A DNA stretch of 64,000 nucleotides, taken from the NCBI GenBank assembly GCA_038503065.1, contig JBCAMK010000005.1, forward strand, positions 1,674,001-1,738,000. The letters are read 5' to 3'. The DNA is from Paragyromitra xinjiangensis. Its lineage: Eukaryota; Ascomycota; Pezizomycetes; Pezizales; Discinaceae. Numbering within the stretch: position 1 is the stretch's first letter; each line of letters opens with the position of its first letter. The notes under the pieces were generated by a model that saw only the letters and a program-made list of their open reading frames with translations, searched no databases and was not told where the DNA came from. Made by a program: the position numbers and the translations under genes. Below, piece after piece: positions 23,264 to 36,182 of the stretch.

Positions 23264-23927
23264 TGGAGTATTGGTTGAGGTCTTTGGAGGTCTTTTTGCT
23301 TTGCTGGCGTTTTGCTTTTGGTTATTCAGGGTGGCTTTTGTTCCTGATGGGCTTTTGGTGGTCCTTGGGTGGATTGACGCGTATTCCGCATATCTGGGAT
23401 GGCCATGTTCTTCACGGGTTGTATTATGAATTACGAATAAAATGAGGAAGATGGTTATTTGGGGCTATGATGTGAATTTCAGTGATTTATCTGGGTCTCT
23501 AGCACTTGATTTTGGGGAGAGGGGATATGAGTTTCCAAGAGTAAGCCAAACTGGTATCGATACTTCGTTCAGCAAGTGAGAATCAAAGCAATGCCTCCTC
23601 CCAGCACTCCCACATTATTATCATTGACAACTCTCCACAATATATGCAGTAGAAGACTGAAACAGAATAATAGTCCCAACACCCTCCACCCCCGAGTGTC
23701 CTTCCTAACCTCCCCCTCCCTCCCGCCAATCATACCCTTACCCATTAGTAATACCCCGCGCCGTGCTCCCTCCTACGCCCACAGCGGGTAATACATACCC
23801 GGCAATCGCGAGAAAGCCCGACGAACATCAATCAATTCTTTCTCTGAATCCCGTTTTATCCCCCACCAAACATCCACCTCCCCTCAATCCACCACCACCT
23901 ACTCCACCCTCCCCGCCACATCTCCAA
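23264..23927. other. Intergenic region
   Basis: This holds the 3' side of the Smr gene and the C-rich leader of the MPP beta gene (dense CCTCC/CCACC units from about 23690). A 129-codon frame beginning at 23763 overlaps the leader and exon 1 of MPP beta and is not a separate gene. Confidence 0.5.
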
Positions 23928-25710
23928 ATGGCAGCCGCTCGAGTAGCTCGCAACGCCTTCGCCTCCGGTCTGCGGAGACAGAACAATCTGCTTCTTCCGA
24001 GGAGATTCCCGGCCTTGACAAAATCACTCGCCTCACAGGCCCCACAGCAGGTGCTGACACCGGGCGTCATCACACAGTCGACGACACTGTCGAATGGGTT
24101 AACTGTGAGTGTTATTATCTTCTCCCACCAATGGACAATAATGCGGGGTTGAGATTGGGGGTTTTTACTGATTGAGGTGGGGTAGATTGCGACCGAACAC
24201 TCCCCGTATGTGCAGACTGCGACCGTTGGTGTTTTCATCGATGCTGGAAGTAGGGCTGAGACGAATAAGACGAATGGAACTGCACACTTCCTGGAGCATC
24301 TGGCCTTTAAGGTGAGGAATTGAACTTTCCACGATAACTGATATGGGGAATATATGCTGAGATGAACGACTTTTTTCTTATATAGGGTACAAAAACCCGG
24401 ACGCAGCACCAGCTGGAACTCGAAATTGAGAACATGGGCGGTCATTTGAACGCTTACACCTCTGTACGTCTTTATACCCACCACTACCAATTAGGTCATA
24501 ATACCTCTGGCAACTAACATATCAATACCCACCAGCGTGAAAACACCGTCTATTATGCCAAATCACTCAAAGACGACGTTGGCAAATCTGTCGAGATCCT
24601 CGCCGACATCCTCCAAAACTCCAAACTCGAAGAATCCGCCATCGAGCGCGAACGCGATGTCATCCTCCGCGAGCAGGAAGAGGTCGATAAGCAGCTTGAG
24701 GAAGTAGTATTCGACCACCTGCACGCCACGGCATTCCAGAACCAGCCACTCGGCCGCACTATCCTCGGCCCCAAGGAGAATATCCTCTCTATCTCAAAGG
24801 CGGACCTGACCGACTACATCTCGACAAACTACAAGGCGGACCGCATGGTACTTGTTGGCGCTGGCGGGATCCCGCATGAGCAGTTGGTTGAGTTGGCGGA
24901 GAAGCACTTTGGTGGGCTGAAGCCGAGTGATAAGCCATTGGCTATTGGAACCCCTCGTGGGGCGAAACCGGATTTCGTGGGGAGTGAGGTCCGATTGAGG
25001 GATGATACGATCCCGACTGCGCATATTGCGATTGCGGTTGAGGGTGTTAGCTGGAAGGATCCGCAGTATTTCACGGCGTTGGTCGCTCAGGCGATTATTG
25101 GGAACTGGGACAGGGCTATGGGGAATGCACCACACTTGGGTAGCAAGTTGTCGAGTTTCGTGCATAAGCACCAGCTCGCTAACTCGTTCATGAGCTTCAG
25201 TACCTCGTACTCTGATACTGGGTAATTCTATTCCTCCTCGCTCTACACAACCTGTACTAACCAGCACAGTCTCTGGGGAATTTACCTCGTCACAGACAAA
25301 GTCACACGCGTTGACGATCTCGTCCATTTCGCACTCCGCGAATGGTCCCGTCTCGCCCAGTCCGTCACCGAATCTGAAGTCGAGCGGGCCAAGGCGCAGC
25401 TCAAGGCCTCCTTACTCCTCTCACTCGACGGCACGACTGCCGTTGCTGAGGATATCGGTCGTCAAATCATCACTACAGGACGGAGGATGAACCCAGCTGA
25501 GATTGAGAGGGTTGTTGGTGCTATTACTGAGAAGGATGTTATGGCGTTTGCGCTTGAGAAGATTTGGGATCAGGATGTTGCTGTAAGCGCTTTGGGGAGT
25601 ATTGAAGGGGTGAGTTCTCTCCTATCTACTTTGGTGTTTGGGTGTGTGCTAATTAAGCGTAGTTGCTGGACTACCAACGTATCCGCGGTGACACCAGCCG
25701 TAACTTTTAA
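23928..25710 (+). CDS. Mitochondrial processing peptidase beta subunit
   Basis: Six exons: 23928-24104, 24186-24311, 24386-24463, 24536-25221, 25270-25609 and 25663-25710, giving 484 residues. It is the catalytic M16B subunit of the heterodimer that removes presequences in the mitochondrial matrix; in Neurospora the same protein is also core I of the bc1 complex. The presequence ([20 protein letters not shown]) is Arg-rich. The inverted zinc motif is HFLEH (93-97), with the distal ligand Glu173 in [10 protein letters not shown], 80 residues after His93 as in other MPP beta subunits. Other family marks are [33 protein letters not shown] and [14 protein letters not shown]. The C-terminus ([13 protein letters not shown]) comes from a 48-nt last exon. 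All key residues are present, so the enzyme should be active. Confidence 0.96.
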
Positions 25711-28700
25711 GGGGTGAACAGTGGATAGTAGCTAGGGGTTATTAAAAATGTGTGTTGTGGGTAGATAGAATAGAAGAGCTTGGGTGGGTGGGGCTGGTGG
25801 GTTGGGTTGGATGGTTGGATTCTCTATGATGTACAGTACACTACGACCTCTATATCCCTCTTCACGCCGTTTTAGTATTTTTTTTCTTCTCTTGTTATTT
25901 TCTTAAAGTGATTGGATAGGTCGTTCGATGTTGAATACAGAACTTTTTTTCCCCTCGTTTTGGTTGTGGGTGTAGATAAGGTGGAATTGAGGTGTTCGTG
26001 TGGTTGTGATGTGAGGTGTTTGCGGGTGGGGTTGTGTGGTTATTGCTGGTTAGTAGAACTGAAATGGGTCATAGTGGATCACTCATGCTACAATTTATGA
26101 GGTGAGGTGTCTCGGTTCGCCCCGAGGGTTTCTGGTAGTGGGATTTGTAGGGTAAGGACGAAATATGCTTGATTTGAGGTTCTTTGATAGCTGTTAGTAT
26201 TGGTTGGTCGGTGGGCTGTTGTAGGGATTACTCTCACTTGCTCGTGTTTCTAGTCTGCACGTATCATTATACTCGGACGGTAATTAAGAACTCTGGTACA
26301 ACAGACACTTCATCCGGACTATAGAATGGAGGTATGCATTACATGGAAGGGCAGGGAGATTCCCTAAGCCCAAACTCGCTATTTATTACCTGATGGATAG
26401 ATATCTTAACTTTTATTGCGCTTGGCCTTGTAGCTATATCCCCGGTTGCGTAGCCCAATAAACTCCTAGCAACGTATCCATCTTATATCGTGGAAGCTTG
26501 TTGTGGTGAGAATGAAGTGATGTGAAGGGGAAGTATGGAATGTGCATGCTGAGGGTTGTGGGTGCGTTCTAAGTGTTTAACTGGATAGTTGTAGTTGGGG
26601 TAGTAGTGCTGATGGATTGGTTACCATGGATCCCGAAGGTCGTGGACTTGCTCTGCTAGTAGTAGTAGTAATTCATTTTCGTATCCAAACCCTAGGGTTA
26701 GGCTCGCTCTGCTTACCAGAGATCTCGCTAAGGACCTTAATAGTTTTAGGGTTTTGGGGGTGTGCTTGGGTATTATCTATTAGTATATCTAGATATCGTT
26801 GAGTGCGACGTGGTTTTGCTGATCTGTTCTAGGCTTCGAATATATAGCCTAGCAATTGGAGTACATATCCATCAAACGCAGATATATCTCTAAGCAAAGA
26901 GAAGGGAGATCTCGAGGAACTTCCAAGGTTTCATGTCAAGTGGCTCCGTGGACTACATCAATCTTTGTTCAGTACAGTGCGTTTCTGTCAGTACGTACCA
27001 TGATCTTGTTCCCGTACACCTGTTACTCTCGTGGTGGGTGAAGTTTCCTAAGTTCGGATGCTGTGCTTTTGCGGTGGCTATATTCGTAGAGGATGTGTAC
27101 GTATTCTTTTGTTCCCTCGTGACTAATTTTTAGATTCAGAAACTCTAGTCCTTGAGTTCTGGGCTGAGTGACAGCGAAGTACTCCAGCGAGAAGACTCGT
27201 AATTGACCTTTTATGTTCCCTTTTTGCTTTCTGTTCTCTTGTTATGTAATTTTAGTTCCTAAAGTGGCGCTGCTCTAGGAGAAGCGTCCCTCCGAACGGT
27301 GCTTCCCTCGTACTAAGTTTTAGCCTAGGTGGAGTCTACAGCTAAGCCCTGCAAGGTTTGAACTACGGATAGTCGGGTGTATAGTACGAGTGAAATGATA
27401 TAGTAAGTAGTGAGGTGCAGCCTGAACGGCCAGAATCGTCTACATAGGATCGCTCTGGCGAGTAGTTAGAAGGCCTAGGAACATGTCTATTTATTGGATG
27501 GAGAAGCTTTAGCATTGGGTATCATTGTCGCCACTATACAATGGCAAACATAAAAAATCCCAGATACCTCGTAACCCAAAATAAACTCTAAGAAGTGACG
27601 TAAAACCCCAATGTCTCAGGTGTTTGCGAGCACTTCTGACCGCATTCCCTAGCTAGTGAACCGAGTAGCAAATGCGGCCTCTATATGACCCCTCTATGTG
27701 GAAGTAATAAATATAGTTTAAGGTTGTTAGCTTCTCATTGTAGTACTGAAACAAACATCTGCCCTTCCATTAGTCGAGTTGGCTCAGCTGGCCTAGCATG
27801 CGCATACCCCCTCGGAATAGACACCTCTTTGGCTATATGTAATTTTAAAGAGTACACTAGTGATTAGAAACGTGTCCGGGCGCACTAGACATACTATACA
27901 TGTAGTTATCTGCGCATCCGGCTCATTCAAATCATAAGGAATCACTCGGATTCGAGTCAGAAACTACCCTCTCGAACCAAGACGACTTAAGCTGTTTTCT
28001 ACTTGGAAAACTCCGCCGCTAATGAGTTTATGATGATCGAAAACTGTCGATAATATGTACAAGCACGCTGGAGAATGCTGATAATATCACGTGACATTCC
28101 CTCCAGCCAGGTTTAAATGAGTTGTGGTGCGATTTTCATCCACGCTTACGTGAACTGTGCTGTGGACTGGAGGATATACGACTAGCTATAGGAAACCACG
28201 TGCGACCGCAAATCAATTACCTTTATATTTAAGGCTGACTTTTGTAAATAACCATGACTTTCATTCCAAAAGAAAGGTCTCTGTTCACCCTCTGCTCTGC
28301 TTTGCACACTGAGCAAGTGCATGTTACCCCGGCAGAATACTTTAACTGCGAACCCCCTGGGGAACCATGTCAACTAGGCGCAACCTGGAATCGCTACGAG
28401 CAGTTTCAGAAAGATCACCACATCCATGGTTTAGTTGCACGCTTAATGATGACTAGTGAAACACGAGGTGGAATCAAGGTATGTAGCTTTGCCCATCTCG
28501 AATTTTGGGTTGGCATTTCTTCAAATTTACTCGAACGTGTATCACACCTAACAAGTATACGTGTCAAAGCAGATATCTAAAATAATCTTCATCATCCGAC
28601 TCCTAGCCGGTACTGCGCTGGTAGGAATGCTGTCCTTCCAATCGAAAATTCGCAATCTAGCATGGGACGCCGTAAGGCTGCATTCAAGCTCAGGAAATTA

Positions 28701-28994
28701 ATTTGGGATAGGAGTTTCCCGGATATTTAGGGTAGCTTAACCGACCCCGTGATAATTGTTGAAACTCGAGAAACCATTTCCCAGCCGTCTGTTATTCCTA
28801 TTCAGGAGATTCCTTGGGCAAGTGCCATAGCATGACCCGAATCCCGACGGCACACAACACCTCCCCTACGAGCTTGGCGAGAGATTTTATACCAGTTGGA
28901 TAGAGATAGTTTGGTAAGTCAATCTCGATCACAAGCGTAGGTGGAGTCCAAAATCGAGGGCTGGATTTTAACTAAAGATCCTAGGAATTGGCCA
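25711..28994. other. Gene-poor, decayed stretch
   Basis: Immediately after MPP beta the plus strand is G/T-rich (3' region), then the sequence becomes AT-richer with stops in every frame. A 108-codon frame at 28254-28580 (+) has reasonable composition but no family match and may be a relic. A TACATGTA palindrome lies at 27897. No tRNA could be confirmed, although a box-A-like string occurs near 27780. Confidence 0.5.
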
Positions 28995-29378
28995 TGTTTT
29001 GTTGCTTGGGCCTCCAAGTTTCTATTGAATGCTAGCTAAAGGATTAAGCATGCTGAAACGTTTGAATTATTCTCGCCCCTTGTTGATCGCATTGCGCTTA
29101 AACAGCGGGAACGATATTTAGGACGTGCTTTAGCCTGAAAATCGCACAATGCTCTGCGGATAGCGCTTGTGTCCCTATTACCTACGTGAGTCTATCAAAA
29201 TAATAAGCTTTTGATATCCGCACTCTCGCTAGGCGAAGATGTGTTTCTCTGCGAGTTGGGGAGGGATGATGTTGTCATAAGCGCTGTGCCACTAACTTGG
29301 CCAGGGCGCTTGCGTTTTATTTCTGGTGCAGCTGCAGGTTCAGAATTTGAGTCACCTTATCTCCATATCCCCCCATAG
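28995..29378 (+). pseudogene. Decayed coding frame, family unknown
   Basis: One frame of 128 codons reads like protein (LFSPLVDRIALKQRERYLGR, LSLGEDVFLCELGRDDVV, PLTWPGRLRFISGAAAGSE) but is broken by one TAA and two TGA codons before the closing TAG. Both TGA codons lie where CGA would fit, which is compatible with C-to-T mutation by RIP. It lies upstream of and on the same strand as the DUF3433 gene, from which it is separated by about 210 nt. I cannot name the family. Confidence 0.3.
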
Positions 29379-29588
29379 GCTGCCACGCACCTCGCGTCAC
29401 ACGGATCGACATAGGACCCAGCTCCAATCTGGAGCCTTTAAGTATCATGAATTCCTCGCCTCACACCCTCGAGTATTGTATTTCTACGAATTTATCGTGT
29501 TCATCAGCAACCAGAGGCTCTCGTTCCGTGGGGTGATTGCTTTGCACGCATATTTGGTTCTCGCCAACCTTTCTTTCTGGTAGCTACT

Positions 29589-32500
29589 ATGTCAAATTTG
29601 CAGGGCTCCCCTGCAGGACAGGGCCCATTGCAAACACAATATGCATACTTACCAGTATCTCCGGCAGACCCTGGAGGTATGTTACTGCACCCATTATATA
29701 GTAAATCGTTTTATTCAGTACACGAAGCAAGATAGTCTGGGCAGCAAAATATGCCTCGGATCAAGAGCAATCAAACTAACATCATGCAGACGGACCAGCA
29801 AAATCACCAGCGGGGTATTCGATAACTTCGAAAATTAACACCAACGACGGTCCGTAACATGTTTCCAAATCTTAGCCAACTTACATTTGGGACTAATACT
29901 CTTATAGACGGGAAGCAACCCAGGTGGAAACCATTCACTTTAAACACACCCTTTTTATTATTTTTCTTTATCGTAACGGTTACCATGATCATCCTTATCG
30001 AGGTGATTAACCAAAAAAGTCTACGACATCAAGGATTGTTCTTTGCCGAAACAGTAAACGACTTCAATACATGGGAAAACTTCTCCTACAATTATCTCAT
30101 GACGATTATATCTGTATTGTACGGTATGGCATGGGCTTCAGTAGATCTGGACGTCAAGCGCCTCGAGCCCTTCTTTCAACTTGCTAGTGCGAAGGGAGCA
30201 ACAGCAGCGAATTCGCTTCTCTTATGTTATCCATTCGATTTCCTAGCCTTTGTTCCCATCACAGCTTTCGGCCGGAGGTAAACCGTTTTAATTCTAGTAT
30301 TGACGGATAAGATGTGCTGACGCAACTTATTTTCCAGACATTGGTCTGTTTTCTGTTCAGGCTTTGCTCTTGTGTTGATTTTCTGGGTCATCACACCTAT
30401 GCAATCTGCTCTTTTAACAACCGATACAGTGACTTTGCATATACCCACTGAATTCGTTTCTTACAAGAACTTGATGTCTCTAGAAGAGCAAGGCGGCCCC
30501 GATGTTACTGCCCAGTATTTATTCACCGCATACGGTGTTAGCTTCTTGGACGAGCAGTTACGGCCTTTCACAACTCAAGAATACGCAGCCATGCCTTTCA
30601 GGCCACTTGACACAGCTTCCGAGGGACTCGTGAGTGGTGGGAATGAAACCTGGACAGCAGTTACGAGGACATACACGACCGACCTAGACTGCACACTTGC
30701 AACGAAGGTTTCATCGGATAATCCTTATAATCTCACCAACAATGCTGGCTGCAGCAAAAACGTCACCGGACTAACAATAAAGAATGGCGCAGAAATGCGT
30801 GCTCTTTTGTATATGGGTTTCGGGTTTTACGGATACGGTGGTGGGAATTATGTTCTGAACAGTGGGGAGCCCGATTGGTGCAAGGGTGGCCCTCATCTAT
30901 TCTTGGCTGTCTGGCAACATTTAGCTGCGGGTGCTACGGATCCCGACGTTACTGGAGTATACTGCACGCCTATTTATTATTATACTGACATGAAGGTCAC
31001 GGTCGATTCGAACACATTGGTTGTCAGAGATGCCGTGCCTGTGGGAGACCCTGTATCTTTCACCGAGGACGACGGGCTTGTCAATATCACCCGATTTGAG
31101 AATGACATGAGTGCGGGTGAGGTCGAAACAATTGAATCCCTCCCACCGAAATGGGTGATCACCAATCCCCCAAGTAGCGCGGCAAGGTTCGAGGACTGGG
31201 GTATTACCGATTCAACAAATCAGATTATCTTGACCGTGGGAACGTCACAGAACTTGACTTTTGAGGACTTCAAGGATCCTAAAGTTCTCTCGGATGCATT
31301 TAGGAGGACTCATAAACTGCTTTTTGCGAATTTCATTTATTCAAGTCTTGAAGATATGGCCGAGGGAGATATAAACAAACACCAGGTTCAAGGGGATCGC
31401 ATCGTGGTTAAGTCGGCGGTTATCGTTGTCGGTGTGTTTGCGCATCTTCTAGAAGCGTTTCTTGCAATTGTAGCGATCTGTTTCGCTGTTCTAGGAGTAA
31501 TCTCCTATCGTAGGAATGCCAATTTATTTGGCGACCCTGATTCTCTGGCAGCGAAGATGGCCATCGTGGCGGATAGTAAGGCTCTGCTGCAGGATTTTGA
31601 TGGCCTGGATGAATGTCCTGATCTCCAGAAGGAATTGCCGAAACGAACGTACAGACTCGATAACTGGGATAGTAATGGCTATTATCGGATAGATTATGAA
31701 GGGAGCCCGACGACTAAGTCCAGCATAGGCTCTGGTACGTCTCCGCCTCAACTATGTACTAGCTGTAGCATAAACTAACAATCTATAAGACGCTAAGAAA
31801 CAGTTCTCTGGTTTGGCTATCAGGCCTCTTGTGCTAAGCACACTTGTGGGGGTTTCAATGGCTCTGTTTTTTGCGGGGATAGTCGGTCTTCTTATTTTCT
31901 TGTTCAAGTCTGCTCAGAAGAACAATGGTAAGCCCTTCTCAAACGATAGACGACCCGCAGCAATCTACTAACACCCCGGGGAATTAGGATTGCCTACCCT
32001 CTCTGATAACCAAGTTGTAGTCCAACTAATTTTTTCCGCCATCCCCACGGTACTAGCAACCGGAATGGAGCCTTTATGGGTCCTTCTCACACGTTACTTC
32101 TGTGTCTACCAACCATATATCGAGCTTCTCAAAGGGGGTGCCTCATCATCCCGATCCCTCGCGATAAAATACACCAATGTCCCTCCTGCGTTAGTTGTCA
32201 TCCGTGCCCTCCGATCAAAGCACTTTATGCTTTTCGCACTTTCAGCAACCGCACTACTTGCGAATCTCCTTGCTGTTTCACTCGGCGGTCTTTTCCAAAA
32301 CGAAGTGCAACCTATGGAAACCCCCACTACTTTTACTCAACCGCTGTCACCCATGATCGACCCCCAAGTGAGACCCGTTGCTCCTACGTCGTATGGTTAC
32401 CTCGTCGATGGCAACTTTGTTAAAGATTCCCAAGACCCTTGGATCATAGTCATGACCAACCTCACTCAAGGAGCGCCTCTACCACCCTGGGTTGCCAATG

Positions 32501-33735
32501 ATTATTATTTTTTACCTTTCGAATGGATGGACTCTGCAAATGCTTCCAAAGCCCATAGAGCTATTACTCAGGGATTCGGGATAGATTTGGATTGTAAAGA
32601 TTTTACAAGTAGTGATCTCAAGTCGCAAGTGTTCCTCACTCTAATGCCTGAATTTCGTTTCACGATTCCCGTTCCCGGCTCCAAGGATATCAACTGCACT
32701 ACTCGAGCCACGTATAGTTATGACATGCTCGAAGGGCCCGGCATACCCGGACAGCGGGTTGCTATAGAAATCACGCAGCGCCCGTATGCTACGGGGTACT
32801 ACGCCACCCAAACCCAGCAAGAATCGTGCGCGAGCAGACTCATTATCAGCTGGGGTCGAGGAACTGTCACAAAAGGGAAATCAAGCGTGTACGATTTCTG
32901 CAGACCATATGGTAGTGATGCTTGCTATCGGCCACAACTTGATTTTAACACTTACACAAACGTCACTCTTATATGCCAACCAAAGCTCAAAACAGCCATG
33001 TTTGATGTAACGGTGGACGCAGATTCAAGGGTTCAAAGCTACGAAAAGATTCCCGGTTCTGATAAAGATCCAGCAGCACTTTTCAAAGACCCACAGAAAA
33101 CAATGCTTAATTTTACCACGCAAATAGCACAAGTCATTCAGGTGTCCGGAGGCACTTCTACAGGAAATGCACAGATATGGAGCAACGATACCTACCCCGG
33201 CCTTATCCCACATTACCTTGCTGAGAAAATCACAAATACGAGCTTTTGCAATCCTAACAAACCTCTCGCCAACTTCAGCGTTCTTGCAGATGCATACAAC
33301 AAGACCGCCCAACGCATCTTCCCGATCATTCTCGCCCTAAACTCCGACGCCGTATTCACCAAACAAACCGCTAGCTCTAACACACTCATTAACGGCTTTG
33401 AGATCAACATGGTAGAGCGGGTTGCGGTAAACACAATCATGTTTTACATCTCAGTTGTCATTATGGGCATAAACATCATCGTTGGGGTATTCACCTTCAT
33501 ATTCCGGCCGAAAACCTTTCTCCCGAGGTTTCCAGACACGCTTGCATCTGAGATCGCGTATTACTACAGTAGCCAGGCCCTCAGTGACGTCAGTGGAACA
33601 GTGGCGATGAGTTCGGCTTCGCGGGATAAACATCTGAATCGGTTAGGTTACACCTATGGGTTTGGTTGGTTTAGGGGACGTGATGGGAGGAAACATAGAG
33701 GTATTGAACGTTCCTCGATACTAGAGGATTCATAG
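29589..33735 (+). CDS. Large membrane protein with two DUF3433 domains
   Basis: Six exons: 29589-29676, 29790-29849, 29908-30277, 30338-31734, 31790-31927 and 31988-33735, giving 1266 residues, the usual size of this fungal family. After a 50-residue Gly/Pro/Ser-rich lead comes a membrane segment (FTLNTPFLLFFFIVTVTMII, about 57-76) and the first DUF3433 domain, marked by VLYGMAWASVDLDVKRLEPF and LLLCYPFDFLAFVPITAF. A long extracellular-type region with several N-x-S/T sites and paired Cys follows, then a membrane pair and, from about residue 690, the second DUF3433 copy (TVLATGMEPLWVLLTRYFCV), a second Cys/Asn-rich loop and a last membrane segment (TIMFYISVVIMGINIIVGVF). The function is unknown. 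The second intron uses an uncommon GTCCGT donor; the exon 1-3 model is the least certain part. Confidence 0.85.
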
Positions 33736-35168
33736 AGGGGGATGTTCTTTCTTGTTTTTTCTGTTTATTTTGATTTTATGGGAGTTTTGGTGTGAGATTT
33801 CGATGGAGTTTTGTTTTGGTTGTGATTTGCAGATGCGGATTAGGGGGTTATGAGATCATTTATGAACCGAGAAGACTGCAATAAATTTCAAGGGAGTGAT
33901 AGTAGGTCAATAGAGGTCAATAGAGATCTTACATCACATCCATCACGCAATACTACTAAGAGTTCCTTTGCTTCTGCTCTCCTCGATATATAGCGAAATC
34001 AACAAAAATAATGTCGCTCCTCTGTTGGAGATATCTATACTTCTTAATAGAACTCGATGTAACTATTCCTACCGCCCATAGGCTCCCCTAATCTGCTCAC
34101 AGTTTCAGCTTGTTGATAAGCTTTGGATAACCTGGCGGACTACGCAGATTGCTTCAGGAGACCGGCGAACCCCTTCCACTAGCCCGATAGCTATATACAT
34201 AGGGAACCTTTCGCCTCTACCAAACAAGATAGCAAGCGACCCCAACATCTACCACTCACGAGCTTATTCTAACACCTTCTAGAGAGAGAAGAGGCGATAT
34301 CCATTGCTTAGGCAAAAGGGTGAACACATCCGATACAGAAAAAGAAACAAAAGCCAAAAGGCTTCCTATATACTACTACTCGACCAATTAGGTTACTTCC
34401 ACCGTATTGCTCGCCGGTGTTTCCAGTCTCTGGATATGCTGAATAGGCGCCTGAATAACCAGTCAAACGAATGTCTGAAATAATAAGGACCCTGCTAAGA
34501 GAGTCTACGTAGGAAGCCCTACGTATGGGGAGGAAAGGATAAGGCTGAATAATATAATAGCAGAAATAGCCACGCGGAATAGTAGGGGGTAGATATCTAA
34601 CACCTTCGCGAGCTCAACCGAGTGATATACTATGCTTATATACCCGCTTGCTTGACGTGGCACGGATCAAACGGAAGCGGTTTCCTATTAGGTACTGTGG
34701 TGCCAACCCAACTATTAGTTGGAAAACGATAAGGGGGATAGTAAATGTTACACTAAAGAGTAGAGGGTGATACGATAACGAATAAACGGCACGCCCGCAA
34801 TAAAGGGTAAAGTGGATTCCACATTATTTGAATAACTGCTAGGATAGACGCCACCGTAACCCGTTAGCTAGGTTGGAGTCCGAATAGTCAGTCCTACCAA
34901 TACGGTACTAGAAATCAACCTAAAGAACCGCATCTAATGTCCGTACTTCAACACCCCGTTCAAGACACCCCATAGATCTCACAGCAAAAACCTAAGCCAT
35001 CATGTATAAACTCCACAACCGACAACCAAATTCATTGATCCACCCACCCAACCCCACCCCAATATAATACACCCATCAAAAAGCAAATCAAACAAACTTT
35101 TTTTCCCCCACTATCGTACCCCCAGTACCCCTTCCACGATTACATATATCATTAAGCCCAACCGATCT
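33736..35168. other. Gene-free stretch
   Basis: This starts as the T-rich 3' region of the DUF3433 gene and continues as AT-rich sequence with many TA steps and no usable frame, up to the 3' end of the NAP/SET gene. A 10-nt unit (AGGTCAATAG) is repeated in tandem near 33904-33923. Confidence 0.5.
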
Positions 35169-36182
35169 CTATTTCTTCGACTTTTTTTTCGCAGGCCCAT
35201 CCTCCTCATCAATCCCATTCCTCTTCCCCTTCTTACTAACATGTGCTAAAACCGCCGCCACATCCTCATCATCAACATCCGACTCAAGATCAATATCATC
35301 CTCCTCATCCTCATCGCCCTCATCGTCCAACGAGTCGGCTATCCACATTAGCTTCCTACCACAAAACCTGCGGGGGAGGGGGGACATACTAAAATACTTT
35401 GGAGCATTAGGATACAAATCCTCCGCAATCTGCACGGCCATCTCCTCGCCATTCGGAAACACCTCAACCGGTCCCTCCTCCTCCTCATGATGTCCATCAC
35501 ACCCATCATGTTCATGCACTTCCCCCAAAGCCTCATGACACCCCGTCCACAAGAACCAATTAAAAAAGCTACTAGGTCCCTGCTCCATCATCTTCTCCAA
35601 CCTCGACTCCATCTCCCCTCTGCCCTTCTTCAGCTTCCTCTCTTCCCACGCCGCCACCGCCGCGGCTCCCACCCCCTCCGTTAAATCCTTCCCATCCTTC
35701 CACGCGATAGAAACCGGCTCAGAACATAATCCAGAGCCTCCGGGCTGGTACACGAATTTCTTGCGAAGCACCCGGTCAGAGAAGTAGTCGTTTTGGGCAA
35801 ACTCAAGCTCGATCTGGACGGTGCGGGGTTCGGCTGTGTCGGGACGGGTGACGTTGATGCCCTGCAGGAATTTACCAATGAGGTGGGCGTCCTCCGGTGT
35901 GATGTATTCGTCGAAAGCGAGGGCTGCAGCGGCCTGCTCGAAGGTTAAGGGCCAGAAGTTACGGATTTGAGAGGTGATGGCGTTTCTACGTGTGAAGAGG
36001 GGGGCTTGGCGGAGGGTGGTTTCGCGGACTAGAGGTGTGTTAGTTGGGTTTTAGAGGGGAGGGAGGGGAGGACACGTACGGATGTCGACGTCGACTTTCT
36101 CGAATTCTTTCTCGAGGTGGGCGAGGTCGGCTAGGGCGCGCTGGATCGCTTCTTGGTCGATTGGCTGGTCTTCTTTAGACAT
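35169..36182 (-). CDS. NAP/SET-family histone chaperone
   Basis: Three exons, 36182-36080, 36028-35390 and 35338-35169, encode 303 residues. The N-terminal helix (ALADLAHLEKEFEKVDVDIL, about 16-35) is the dimerisation helix of the family. The NAP fold follows, with RRNAITSQIRNFWPLTFEQA, an ELEFAQNDYFSDRVLRKKF segment, the SIAWKDGKDLTEG turn, SSFFNWFL and QIAEDLYPNAPKYF. The C-terminus is a long Asp/Glu tail ending in a Lys-rich stretch resembling a nuclear signal. Family members (SET, Vps75, Nap1) bind H3-H4 or H2A-H2B; SET/Vps75 is the closer match by length, but I cannot separate the subfamilies by eye. The second intron is 51 nt and stop-free, so it can be mistaken for coding; removing it gives YFTDSLDDEG. 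Confidence 0.9.

Noticed and set aside
23763..24152. 129-codon frame at the start of MPP beta
   Set aside because: It is the upstream-extended frame of MPP beta exon 1 running into its first intron, not a separate gene.
26685..26765. Clusters of CCCTAG/TTAGGG-like words suggesting telomere repeats
   Set aside because: Only isolated single units occur, with no tandem array.
27776..27800. String TGGCTCAGCTGG resembling a tRNA A box
   Set aside because: No B box of GGTTCGA type follows at tRNA spacing.
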